Below, piece after piece: positions 1 through 5,804 of a stretch of 7,766 nt of DNA. The notes beneath the pieces are model-generated. The model was not told the DNA's origin and ran no database searches. It saw only the letters and a program-made list of their open reading frames with translations. A program made the translations under genes and the position numbers. This DNA comes from Campylobacteraceae bacterium (GTDB lineage Bacteria > Campylobacterota > Campylobacteria > Campylobacterales > Sulfurospirillaceae). The stretch's first letter is position 1. Each line of letters begins with the position of its first letter. Location: positions 1 to 7,766 of the forward strand of contig JALUMZ010000222.1 in assembly GCA_027055635.1 (NCBI GenBank). Reading direction: 5' to 3'.

Positions 1-221
1 ATTGATGTTAATTGTAAATCTTTTGGTAAGTGTTTCTCTTCTACACAAAATGAGAAAAAAAGATTGCCCTCTTTACTCTCCCAAGAGTTTCCTCTGCTTC
101 CGACTCCAGCAGTTTGTATATCTGCTAAGATTAGAGTTGGTTCTTTTATATTGTTGTTTTTTATCTCTTGTATCAAATATTTGTGTGTAGAGTCTATCTC
201 TTTAAAGTAGCGTATTACCAA
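1..221 (-). CDS. birA: Biotin--[acetyl-CoA-carboxylase] ligase, 5' part (runs off left edge)
   Basis: Partial gene; 73 codons are visible. The product joins biotin to the carrier domain of biotin-dependent carboxylases through biotinyl-AMP. The frame begins MVIRYFKEIDSTHKYL, the usual start of the catalytic domain (EIDSTxxYL), followed by ILADIQTAGVGSRGNSW (about residues 31-47), the biotin/ATP loop known as GRGRRG in E. coli and here GVGSRG, then GNLFFSF (52-58). There is no N-terminal helix-turn-helix, so this is a ligase without the repressor domain. I chose the TTG at 219-221 as start because AAAAGG lies eight bases upstream on the minus strand and no ATG is available before the conserved residues. 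The start lies inside fmt (20-base overlap), which suggests translational coupling. birA follows fmt in Campylobacter too. The identity is firm; the TTG start is likely but unproven. Confidence 0.9.
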   Translation of the reverse strand, partial: MVIRYFKEIDSTHKYLIQEIKNNNIKEPTLILADIQTAGVGSRGNSWESKEGNLFFSFCVEEKHLPKDLQLTS

Positions 222-1116
222 TCTCTAACCTTTTACCTCTTATGTAGTCCAATATGCTTATCTCTTTTTTGGATGGCGCTTGCACTTTTGCAATCTCTAG
301 TGAGCCTTTTAGGCAGGTAAGTGTGATAGAATTTTTATTAATTTTGCTAATTATACCGATTTTATCATTTTTTACAGAGTCATCTAAAAGCTTTAGCTCC
401 TTTAATTTCAGTCCGTTTTTTAAAAAAATTCCGGGCCACGGGGTATAGGCTCTATATTTTTTATATATATCACTAGCGTTTTCTTCAAAAGAGACAAGAC
501 CATTGTCTTTTTTGATTTTTATACAGTGCGTTGCATCTGCATCAACCTGTTTTATAGGTTTGATTTGGTTGAAATTTTTGAGTACATGTAGAGTTATATT
601 TGCCGCTGCTTTTGATAGCTCATCAAATAGTTCATCAACTCGTTTTTGTTCTATTTTAACATATCTAAATGCCAAAATATCTCCGCAATCAAGTCCTTCT
701 TCCATTAGCATTGCGGTGACACCGGTAAAATTTTCACCATTTAAGATAGCAGACTGTATCGGGCTTGCTCCTCTGTATTTTGGCAGTAGTGAAGCATGTA
801 AATTTATGCAAGGAGCAATATCTAGTATCTCTTTAGGTAAAATTTTGCCATAAGCAGCTACCACTATATAATCTGGTTTGTAAGAGCTTATTTTGGCTGT
901 TGCATCACTGCTTTTTAGTGTGGAGGGTTGGTATATCTCTATATTTTTTCTACTCTCTTTTAACCATCTCTTTACATGAGGAGGTGTTAAGGTCTGTTTT
1001 CTGCCTACTGGTTTATCGGGTTGAGTTATGAGGAGTGAAACTTCTATGTCTGAATTTAGTATCTCTTGTAAAATTGTTGTAGCGTAATCGGGTGTTCCCA
1101 TAAATACGATTTTCAT
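202..1116 (-). CDS. fmt: Methionyl-tRNA formyltransferase
   Basis: Cytosolic enzyme that transfers a formyl group from 10-formyltetrahydrofolate to methionyl-initiator tRNA. The protein is 304 residues, near the usual 310-315. The N-terminus MKIVFMGTPDYA opens the Rossmann-like formyltransferase domain. The signature HASLLPKYRGASPI lies at 107-120. The catalytic triad known from the family is visible as Asn105, His107 and Asp143 (in GLDCGDIL). The C-terminal tRNA-binding domain (roughly 205-304) contains YRAYTPWPG. The ATG overlaps the proB stop codon by four bases (ATGA arrangement), and its own Shine-Dalgarno is weak (AAAGAG, seven bases away), so reinitiation after proB is likely. It belongs to the obgE-proB-fmt-birA run. 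The sequence looks intact and ordinary. Confidence 0.97.
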   Translation of the reverse strand: MKIVFMGTPDYATTILQEILNSDIEVSLLITQPDKPVGRKQTLTPPHVKRWLKESRKNIEIYQPSTLKSSDATAKISSYKPDYIVVAAYGKILPKEILDIAPCINLHASLLPKYRGASPIQSAILNGENFTGVTAMLMEEGLDCGDILAFRYVKIEQKRVDELFDELSKAAANITLHVLKNFNQIKPIKQVDADATHCIKIKKDNGLVSFEENASDIYKKYRAYTPWPGIFLKNGLKLKELKLLDDSVKNDKIGIISKINKNSITLTCLKGSLEIAKVQAPSKKEISILDYIRGKRLEIGNTLL

Positions 1117-1880
1117 TTTGTATCTCTTTGGAAAAGTGTTCCGCCCTTGTGGATTCCATCAAACATATAGCTTTTTATATCACTCAGATCAAATCCACTT
1201 GCTATAAACATTTTTTTACCCCTTTTAAGAAGATATTGGGCTGACTTTAATTTTGTGACTATTCCGCCTGTTGCAAACTCAAAGCTTGTGCTATTTTGTT
1301 TTTGTAGCTCTGTTTCATCAATTTTTCTGACCACTTTTTTCATCACGGCATCTGGATTTTTATTTGGATCTTTATCGTAATATCCATCTATATCAGAGAG
1401 CAAAATCAATAAGTTAGCATCAAAATAGTGTGCTACTCTAGCCGAAAGCTGGTCATTATCTCCAAAGACCAACTCCTCTGTGGCAGTTGCATCATTTTCA
1501 TTAATGATAGGTAAAATGTTATGTTTTAAAAGGGTTTCGATTGTGCATTTGGCGTGATATGTCCTCTTTCTTGAATCAAAATCATCGGCAGTCAAAAGTA
1601 GTTGAGCAGCTACTTTTCCAAATTTTTCTAGTTTTTTATTGTATGTTGTTATGAGCTGAGGTTGACCTATGGCAGCTATTGCTTGACGATTATGAAGTAT
1701 ATTTTTATCAAGTTTAAGCATAGAGTACCCAGCAGCTACCGCAGCTGAAGAGACTAAAATCACCTCATATCTATCCATCAATGTTGCTAAAAATTCAACC
1801 AAGTTCATCATTCTTGTTTTTGAGAGTCTGTTTTGTTCACTTAGTACATGAGTTCCAACCTTAACTACAACTCTTTGCAT
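1113..1880 (-). CDS. proB: Glutamate 5-kinase, short form without PUA domain
   Basis: Phosphorylates L-glutamate to glutamyl 5-phosphate, the first step of proline synthesis in the cytosol. The 255-residue protein is only the amino-acid-kinase domain; E. coli ProB is 367 residues with a C-terminal PUA domain that is absent here, as in other Campylobacterota. Visible motifs are Lys7 in VVVKVGTH, SSAAVAAG at 44-51 (SGAxAAG in most homologues, so one Gly is Ala here), NENDA at 128-132, FGDNDQLSA at 139-147, DGYYDKDPNKNP at 165-176 and ATGGIVTKL at 203-211 (nucleotide side). The start ATG shares one base with the obgE stop (TAATG), with AAGGGG five bases upstream. Feedback inhibition by proline is usual for the family, but the sequence does not show whether this short form keeps it. 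Confidence 0.96.
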   Translation of the reverse strand: MQRVVVKVGTHVLSEQNRLSKTRMMNLVEFLATLMDRYEVILVSSAAVAAGYSMLKLDKNILHNRQAIAAIGQPQLITTYNKKLEKFGKVAAQLLLTADDFDSRKRTYHAKCTIETLLKHNILPIINENDATATEELVFGDNDQLSARVAHYFDANLLILLSDIDGYYDKDPNKNPDAVMKKVVRKIDETELQKQNSTSFEFATGGIVTKLKSAQYLLKRGKKMFIASGFDLSDIKSYMFDGIHKGGTLFQRDTK

Positions 1881-2965
1881 TAGCTCCCCTTTTTAATCTT
1901 ATATACGATATCAGCTAGTGCATAGTTGAGCTGCTGGATATTTATATTTGAAACAGAAGAGATTGGCATAACAAAAAAGGGTTTTGAGCTATCTCTGCTA
2001 TAAATATCCTGTATAAAGTACTCATAATTTTCACTCTGTTTGTCTATGTTTGCATTTATATCGTTCAGATCTAGCATATCTTGGACTTTTTCATTGATAC
2101 TTTTTGCATCTTGTGTATCACATCTTGTGAGTGCTATGGCATACTCTCTTTTTGCAAGACTATGGGAAAAATTATCTAACTCTTCTTTTAGAGTTATATA
2201 CTGCTCTTTTATATCTCTATAGCTTGAAACATCTATCATATAAAGAAGAAATTCAGTTCTCTCTATATGTTTTAAAAATTGGATTCCAAGTCCTTTGCCA
2301 TCACTTGCACCACCTATGATTCCCGGTATATCTGCCATGACATAGGATCTAAAATCTCCAACATCGACCACTCCTAGTTTTGGTGTGATAGTAGTAAACT
2401 CATAGTTTGCAATTTGTGGTGTAGCATTTGATATGATAGATATAAGAGTTGATTTTCCAACATTTGGAAAACCTACGAGCCCTACATCTGCTATGAGTTT
2501 GAGCTCTAACTTTACCTCTCTTGTTTCGCCCGGAAGTCCTGGTTGAGCATAGTCTGGTTTTTGATTGGTTGAGCTTTTAAAGTGAACATTACCAAGCCCT
2601 CCCTTTCCGCCTTTTAGAAAAAGAACTCTTTGCCCATCTTCTAGTAGATCAAAAAGCACTTCACCACTTTGGGCATCTATGATTTGAGTGCCCGGAGGTA
2701 CTATGACATCAGCAGACTCTCCACTTTTGCCATACATCTTTCTACCCATCCCGGGTTGACCGTTTTTTGCTTTTATATGTTGTTTTCTCCTAAAGCCGGA
2801 GAGGGTATGTGTATTTTTATCGACTTTGAAATATACATCTCCGCCTCTTCCTCCATCTCCACCATCAGGACCACCTTGTATAACATGTTTTTCTCTTCTA
2901 AAAGAGACACTTCCTGGACCGCCTTTTCCCGAACTCAGTGTTAGTTCGACATTATCTGTAAACAT
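1880..2965 (-). CDS. obgE: Obg-family GTPase (ribosome assembly)
   Basis: Essential GTPase that binds the 50S subunit and acts in late ribosome assembly and stress signalling. It is 361 residues. The glycine-rich Obg fold covers about 1-157 (GGPDGGDGGRGGDV at 31-44, KGGKGGLGN at 118-126). The G domain follows with G1 GFPNVGKS at 165-172, G2 NYEFTT at 187-192, G3 DIPG at 212-215, and a G5-like PISSVSN near the C-terminal end. The G4 motif is TRCD at about 280-283 rather than NKxD. No long acidic C-terminal tail is present. AAAGG lies six bases before the ATG. It is separated from rpmA by 175 bases with inverted repeats but continues directly into proB, so it probably heads the proB-fmt-birA transcript or is read through from rpmA. 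Pairing with L21/L27 genes is common in bacteria. Confidence 0.97.
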   Translation of the reverse strand: MFTDNVELTLSSGKGGPGSVSFRREKHVIQGGPDGGDGGRGGDVYFKVDKNTHTLSGFRRKQHIKAKNGQPGMGRKMYGKSGESADVIVPPGTQIIDAQSGEVLFDLLEDGQRVLFLKGGKGGLGNVHFKSSTNQKPDYAQPGLPGETREVKLELKLIADVGLVGFPNVGKSTLISIISNATPQIANYEFTTITPKLGVVDVGDFRSYVMADIPGIIGGASDGKGLGIQFLKHIERTEFLLYMIDVSSYRDIKEQYITLKEELDNFSHSLAKREYAIALTRCDTQDAKSINEKVQDMLDLNDINANIDKQSENYEYFIQDIYSRDSSKPFFVMPISSVSNINIQQLNYALADIVYKIKKGS

Positions 2966-3007
2966 ATAAAACCTTTAGGGTATCTCAAATGAGACTTGTA
3001 TTGAAGA

Positions 3008-3056
3008 GTACCTCTAATAGCAGGTTATTATGGGTATTGCCTATTATTAGAGGTGC
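3008..3056. repeat. Imperfect stem-loop in the rpmA-obgE gap
   Basis: Bases 3010-3019 and 3045-3054 form a perfect 10-base-pair inverted repeat (ACCTCTAATA / TATTAGAGGT). Beyond it the arms continue to 3008-3025 and 3039-3056 with one true mismatch (3021/3043). Three further positions are G-U in a plus-strand RNA but A-C in a minus-strand RNA. The structure is therefore more stable if read from the plus strand, although the flanking genes are on the minus strand. The loop is 13 bases (3026-3038). No T-run follows on either strand, so it is not a simple terminator. Its role is unknown: obgE leader structure or part of a small RNA. Confidence 0.6.
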
Positions 3057-3076
3057 CCTTTAGAGTAAAATTGGGT

Positions 3077-3099
3077 AAATAGCAATTAAATTACTATTT
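3077..3099. promoter_or_regulatory. Operator-like palindrome upstream of obgE
   Basis: Two 11-base arms, AAATAGCAATT (3077-3087) and AATTACTATTT (3089-3099), are inverted repeats around base 3088 with a single mismatch (3083/3093). The shape and AT-rich sequence fit a dimeric regulator's binding site, but I do not recognise a specific factor. It lies about 110 bases before the obgE start, where an obgE promoter could sit. It may be chance in AT-rich DNA. Confidence 0.35.
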
Positions 3100-3104
3100 T
3101 AAAA

Positions 3105-3134
3105 GAGGCAGGCAGAGTTATCTCTGCCTGTTTT
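3105..3134. terminator. Hairpin terminator after rpmA (possibly bidirectional)
   Basis: CAGGCAGAG (3109-3117) and CTCTGCCTG (3122-3130) form a perfect, GC-rich nine-base-pair stem with a four-base loop. It begins ten bases past the rpmA stop codon, so it most likely ends the rplU-rpmA transcript. On the minus strand the stem is followed by CCTCTTTT, so the T-run is offset by four bases. On the plus strand it is followed directly by TTTT and preceded by an A-run, a more canonical intrinsic terminator. It may work in both directions. Confidence 0.8.
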
Positions 3135-3140
3135 GAATAT

Positions 3141-3395
3141 TTATGCGGGAACTACTGAAACTTTTTTTCTTAATTTTCCGTATCTGCTGAATTCTACATG
3201 TCCATCAATCAAAGCATATATAGTATGGTCATTTCCTATACCTACATTGCTTCCTGGATGTGTTTTTGTTCCTCTTTGGCGAATTATTATATTGCCGGCT
3301 CTTACAAATTCACCACCAAATTTTTTTACACCTAATCTTCTACCTGCTGAATCTCTGTTATTTTGGGTACTACCCTGACCTTTTTTGTGTGCCAT
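3141..3395 (-). CDS. rpmA: 50S ribosomal protein L27
   Basis: Large-subunit protein whose N-terminal tail reaches the peptidyl-transferase centre. It is 84 residues, a normal length. It starts MAHKKGQGST with no cleavable N-terminal extension of the Firmicutes type. The family signature GNIIIRQRGTKTHPGSNVG follows, ending at about residue 52, and then a basic C-terminal half (RYGKLRKKVSVV). AGGAG on the minus strand lies seven bases before the ATG. It is 31 bases downstream of rplU and clearly cotranscribed with it. The hairpin ten bases past its stop codon probably ends the two-gene transcript. Sequence and context leave no real alternative. Confidence 0.98.
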   Translation of the reverse strand: MAHKKGQGSTQNNRDSAGRRLGVKKFGGEFVRAGNIIIRQRGTKTHPGSNVGIGNDHTIYALIDGHVEFSRYGKLRKKVSVVPA

Positions 3396-3426
3396 ATCCT
3401 AACTCCTAGATAATTACTTGATATGT

Positions 3427-3735
3427 TTAAGCGGTAATACTTAAAACTTTTACTTTTGTGTATTGTCTTCTAAAGCCTCTTTTGAGTTTAGAATCTTTTC
3501 TTCTTCTCTTCTTGAAAATGATAACTTTTTTGTCTTTGCCGTTAGCTATAACTTCCAATTCTACCTTTGCACCATCTACAAATGGAGCTCCAACTTTCAG
3601 TTCACCTGCATTTACTGCAAGAACTTCCGTAACCTCTATCTTCTCTTTTGGCGAAGCGTCAAGTCTGTCGAGATTTAGATAATCTCCCTCTTGAACTTTA
3701 TACTGCTTCCCACCATTTTTGATAATTGCATACAT
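3427..3735 (-). CDS. rplU: 50S ribosomal protein L21
   Basis: Large-subunit protein that binds 23S rRNA. It is 102 residues from the chosen start and begins MYAIIKNGGKQYKV, the near-universal L21 N-terminus. The basic segment FKKRRRKDSKLKRGFRRQYT near the C-terminal end is the rRNA-binding signature. The frame stays open to another ATG at 3771, but I chose 3735 because homologues start MYAII and because AAAGGA lies seven bases before it; a start at 3771 would bury that ribosome site and add 12 residues with no family match. It heads the rplU-rpmA pair, with two candidate promoters upstream (3783-3788 and 3853-3858). Confidence 0.97.
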   Translation of the reverse strand: MYAIIKNGGKQYKVQEGDYLNLDRLDASPKEKIEVTEVLAVNAGELKVGAPFVDGAKVELEVIANGKDKKVIIFKKRRRKDSKLKRGFRRQYTKVKVLSITA

Positions 3736-3782
3736 AAGTATGTCCTTTGTTGAGAATTTATAATTTTTCAATTAAGGGCAAG

Positions 3783-3793
3783 ATTCTAGCAAA
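3783..3793 (-). promoter_or_regulatory. Candidate rplU promoter, proximal extended -10
   Basis: On the minus strand the sequence reads TTTGCTAGAAT, an extended -10 (TGC then TAGAAT, one base from TATAAT; the hexamer is plus-strand 3783-3788). The region upstream is T/A-rich with no good -35, as is common in Campylobacterota. Transcription would start about 40 bases before rplU. Confidence 0.55.
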
Positions 3794-3852
3794 TTTTACT
3801 TTAAGCTAAGGTTAATCACAGTAAATCAAAACCGATATTTCATCCTTTGCTC

Positions 3853-3858
3853 ATTATA
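3853..3858 (-). promoter_or_regulatory. Candidate rplU promoter, distal -10
   Basis: A perfect TATAAT on the minus strand, ten bases after the preceding gene's stop codon. No clear -35 is seen, and any -35 would lie inside the end of the Memo gene. It would give a leader of about 110 bases for rplU. The rest of the gap 3736-3868 shows only weak AT-rich inverted repeats and no convincing terminator for the Memo gene. Confidence 0.4.
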
Positions 3859-3868
3859 GTGCGTAAGG

Positions 3869-4669
3869 TCAGTTATAAAACAATCCACTCATATAGCCTA
3901 CCACTCTGTCCTCATCATGACTTGCATCAGCACTTGTTCTATAATCTAACAGCAGGGGTTTGAGAGCTGTTTTTTTTGCTGCCATTAGCATTGCTTTTAC
4001 TCCTATAGCACCACATGCTTCGCAACCCTCTTCAAATTTTTCTATATCTAAATTTGCTATGGCTTGCAGGCAGATATTATCTAATGCCTCAGCTTTTTTT
4101 AAATTATAAAAATGACTTAAATCTGTACTTATTACAACTACATTTTGTCTGTCACTTAGGATATACTCTAACATTAAACTTAAATCCTGGTACCTGATAT
4201 CTCCATATACAAGTTCTACTACCTTCGAGTTTGGCATGTAGTGTTTGATGAACGGCATTTGCACCTCTGTGCTGTGCTCTTGCTCATAAGCTTCCTTTAT
4301 GCTTTTTATGGCAAACTTTTCATTTAGTTTTTTCAGGTAATTTTTATCTATGCTCAGTTCTCCACATGGACTCTCATAAGACTCCTCATCTGTACCGCTG
4401 ATTCCCTCTAGATAAATCCTATGACTAGGACCTATGACTATCACTCTCTTTGGGTTTGAGTGTTGAAGTATCTTATAAGCGATATTTGCCGTAAAGCCAC
4501 TATAGATATATCCTGCATGCGGAGATATGATGGCTCTTGGTTTGAGTGAATACAGTTTGTCATCACTCTTTATTTGATCATCTAAACTTTTATTAAATAG
4601 ACCAAAATAGTGCTCTATTTCATCACAAGAATCAGGATAAAAAGCTCCTGCTACACTTGGTTTTCTCAT
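3869..4669 (-). CDS. amrB: Memo-family protein (AmmeMemoRadiSam system protein B)
   Basis: 266 residues, the full length of the Memo family, which resembles class III non-haem iron dioxygenases (LigB fold). N-terminal MRKPSVAGAFYP is the family start. Conserved blocks are ISPHAGYIYSGFTA (48-61), VIGPSHRIYLEG (78-89), QEHSTEVQMPF (130-140), VISTDLSHFYN (179-189) and CGAIGVKAML (219-228). By comparison with human Memo, recalled from memory (H49, H81, D189, H192, C244), the metal-site residues are H51, H83, D183, H186 and C219; the spacing of the first four agrees. Its ATG lies one base past the AMMECR1 gene's stop, with GGA eight bases upstream inside that gene, so the two are coupled. The exact bacterial reaction is not known to me. 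No radical SAM protein of the matching type is present in the window. Confidence 0.93.
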   Translation of the reverse strand: MRKPSVAGAFYPDSCDEIEHYFGLFNKSLDDQIKSDDKLYSLKPRAIISPHAGYIYSGFTANIAYKILQHSNPKRVIVIGPSHRIYLEGISGTDEESYESPCGELSIDKNYLKKLNEKFAIKSIKEAYEQEHSTEVQMPFIKHYMPNSKVVELVYGDIRYQDLSLMLEYILSDRQNVVVISTDLSHFYNLKKAEALDNICLQAIANLDIEKFEEGCEACGAIGVKAMLMAAKKTALKPLLLDYRTSADASHDEDRVVGYMSGLFYN

Positions 4670-4670
4670 A

Positions 4671-5219
4671 TCAAACTTCCTTGTACTCTTTAACCTGATA
4701 TGTTAATATATCAGGATGTTGCTCTAGGCATTTGCTCTGCAATCCCGCTTTTTGACATAAATGCGAAAAGAACAGTTCAAATGTCGGTAACTGTTCCCAT
4801 ACCTGAGGTAAAAAAGTGGCTTGGTTGGAGCCGGATTTTAAAACTACCCCATCTACTCCTACTCTTAGTCTGTTTTTTAGGGCATCTATGGTGTCGTATA
4901 TCAGTGGTTCCGGTTTTGAGAGTATAGAGACTTCTATTTTGATATGCCCAAGCTCCTCTTTGCTTAGTGGTTTAAAACGAGGGTCATTTAGTGCCGCACT
5001 CCTTGCATTGTAGATTATATCTTCATATAGTTTTCTGTGTGCAACCAAGGAGCCTATGCAGCCTCGCAGATTGTCATTTAGACTCAAAGTAACAAAAACT
5101 GCCCCTTCTTCCTCTAGCCAAGGATTTTCATCAAGCATATTTTGTAAACTAACATCTTGAGAAATCCCAATAGCCTCACCAATCGCCGCTCTTGCCAAAG
5201 TCAAAAGTACACTCTTCAT
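4671..5219 (-). CDS. amrA: AMMECR1-domain protein (AmmeMemoRadiSam system protein A)
   Basis: 182 residues, one complete AMMECR1 domain. The invariant LRGCIGS motif is at 51-57, followed by NARSAALNDPRFKPLSKEEL (71-90), the strand IEVSILSKPEP (95-105), GVDGVVL (121-127) and ATFLPQVWEQLP (134-145). These match the family throughout. Its molecular function is not established to my knowledge; the conserved cysteine in LRGCIG suggests an active or binding role. It is the first gene of a two-gene minus-strand unit with the Memo gene, and has the strongest ribosome site in the window (AAGGAGG, five bases before ATG). A TGG-TAAAAT extended -10 lies just upstream. It is divergent from the nucleosidase-like gene across a 51-base gap. 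Confidence 0.93.
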   Translation of the reverse strand: MKSVLLTLARAAIGEAIGISQDVSLQNMLDENPWLEEEGAVFVTLSLNDNLRGCIGSLVAHRKLYEDIIYNARSAALNDPRFKPLSKEELGHIKIEVSILSKPEPLIYDTIDALKNRLRVGVDGVVLKSGSNQATFLPQVWEQLPTFELFFSHLCQKAGLQSKCLEQHPDILTYQVKEYKEV

Positions 5220-5224
5220 AAAAT

Positions 5225-5231
5225 CCTCCTT
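5225..5231 (-). promoter_or_regulatory. Strong Shine-Dalgarno of the AMMECR1 gene
   Basis: AAGGAGG on the minus strand with a five-base spacer to the ATG at 5217-5219. It is the full consensus and fixes the start of the AMMECR1 gene. Confidence 0.85.
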
Positions 5232-5240
5232 CTTTCATCT

Positions 5241-5249
5241 ATTTTACCA
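5241..5249 (-). promoter_or_regulatory. Candidate promoter of the AMMECR1-Memo pair
   Basis: The minus strand reads TGGTAAAAT, an extended -10 (hexamer at plus-strand 5241-5246). TTAGAA lies 17 bases upstream, a poor -35. Transcription would start about 15 bases before the AMMECR1 start codon, leaving just enough leader for its ribosome site. Confidence 0.5.
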
Positions 5250-5255
5250 AATTAT

Positions 5256-5264
5256 TGCTATAAT
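5256..5264 (+). promoter_or_regulatory. Candidate promoter of the nucleosidase-SPL pair
   Basis: TTGCTATAAT contains TGC plus a perfect TATAAT (5259-5264). The -10 ends six bases before the ATG at 5271, so the expected transcript begins at or next to the start codon (leaderless). A -35 at 17-base spacing would fall at 5236-5241, touching the opposite-strand -10. Confidence 0.55.
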
Positions 5265-5270
5265 TCTAAG

Positions 5271-5804
5271 ATGAGTTATAAGATTTTGATCCATACGGCA
5301 TTTTTTGCTGAAGCCAAGGCTGTTGTAGAGTATTTTAGATTGCAGTGTTTGCAGACAAAGCCATATAAAATTTATGCAAAAGATGAGATAGTTTTAGTTG
5401 TTAGCGGTATGGGAGAAAAGTGCCGTTTGGTGCTTGAGGATATTTTTGAAAAGTATAAGTTTAAAAGAGCGATAAATCTAGGTGTAGCAGGTTGTAAGGA
5501 TAAAGGTATAGAGATAGGCTCTATTTTTTGCACAACTCATGATCTAGGTTTTATAGAGATGCAGAGTCTAAGCTCATCTGCCAAAGTGGTTGACGATCCA
5601 AGACTTCTGAAAAGTACATTGGTAGATATGGAGTCATCGGTTTTTACACAAATTTCTCAAAAATTTCTCAAAAAAGAGGAGATTTTTATACTCAAAGTTG
5701 TCTCAGATCATTTAGAGACAAAAATACCAAAGAAAGAGTTTATATGGAAGATTATGAAAAAAAATTTGAAAAACATATCAAGAGTAGTAACTATGAAAAA
5801 TTAG
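5271..5804 (+). CDS. Short nucleosidase/nucleoside phosphorylase-like protein
   Basis: 177 residues, resembling the PNP/UDP and MTA/SAH-nucleosidase superfamily. Visible motifs are the first strand MSYKILIHTAFFAEA (Glu14 at the place of MTAN's early acidic residue), VSGMGEK (44-50), AINLGVAG (67-74), VDMESSVF (118-125, as in VEMEATAI of MTAN) and VVSDH (143-147, as in RAISD, with the catalytic Asp at 146). MTAN is about 230 residues; here the stretch between NLGVAG and VDMES is roughly half the usual length, so substrate contacts may differ. I chose ATG 5271 because the family strand starts there; the open frame upstream (from 5157) overlaps the AMMECR1 gene and has no family match. No Shine-Dalgarno is present. 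The end overlaps the next gene by 61 bases. The superfamily is fairly sure; the substrate is unknown. Confidence 0.75.
   Translation: MSYKILIHTAFFAEAKAVVEYFRLQCLQTKPYKIYAKDEIVLVVSGMGEKCRLVLEDIFEKYKFKRAINLGVAGCKDKGIEIGSIFCTTHDLGFIEMQSLSSSAKVVDDPRLLKSTLVDMESSVFTQISQKFLKKEEIFILKVVSDHLETKIPKKEFIWKIMKKNLKNISRVVTMKN

Noticed and set aside
503..853. Open frames on the strand opposite fmt, proB, obgE, rplU and the Memo gene
   Set aside because: They are mirror frames of clearly conserved genes, without ribosome sites or recognisable motifs.
2966..3140. A known stable RNA (SRP RNA, 6S RNA, tmRNA) in the rpmA-obgE gap
   Set aside because: The conserved SRP loop sequence is absent, and no 6S- or tmRNA-like features are recognisable; only an unnamed structured element is supported.
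3736..3771. Longer rplU starting at ATG 3771
   Set aside because: The extra 12 residues have no match to L21, homologues begin MYAII, and the good ribosome site lies between the two ATGs.
5157..5270. N-terminal extension of the nucleosidase-like gene back to 5157
   Set aside because: It overlaps the AMMECR1 gene on the other strand, has no family similarity, and crosses both promoters; the family's first strand starts at 5271.
5271..5804. Pseudogene call for the short nucleosidase-like gene
   Set aside because: The frame is open from start to stop, the motifs at both ends are kept, and it is coupled to the next gene; a compact subfamily is more likely.
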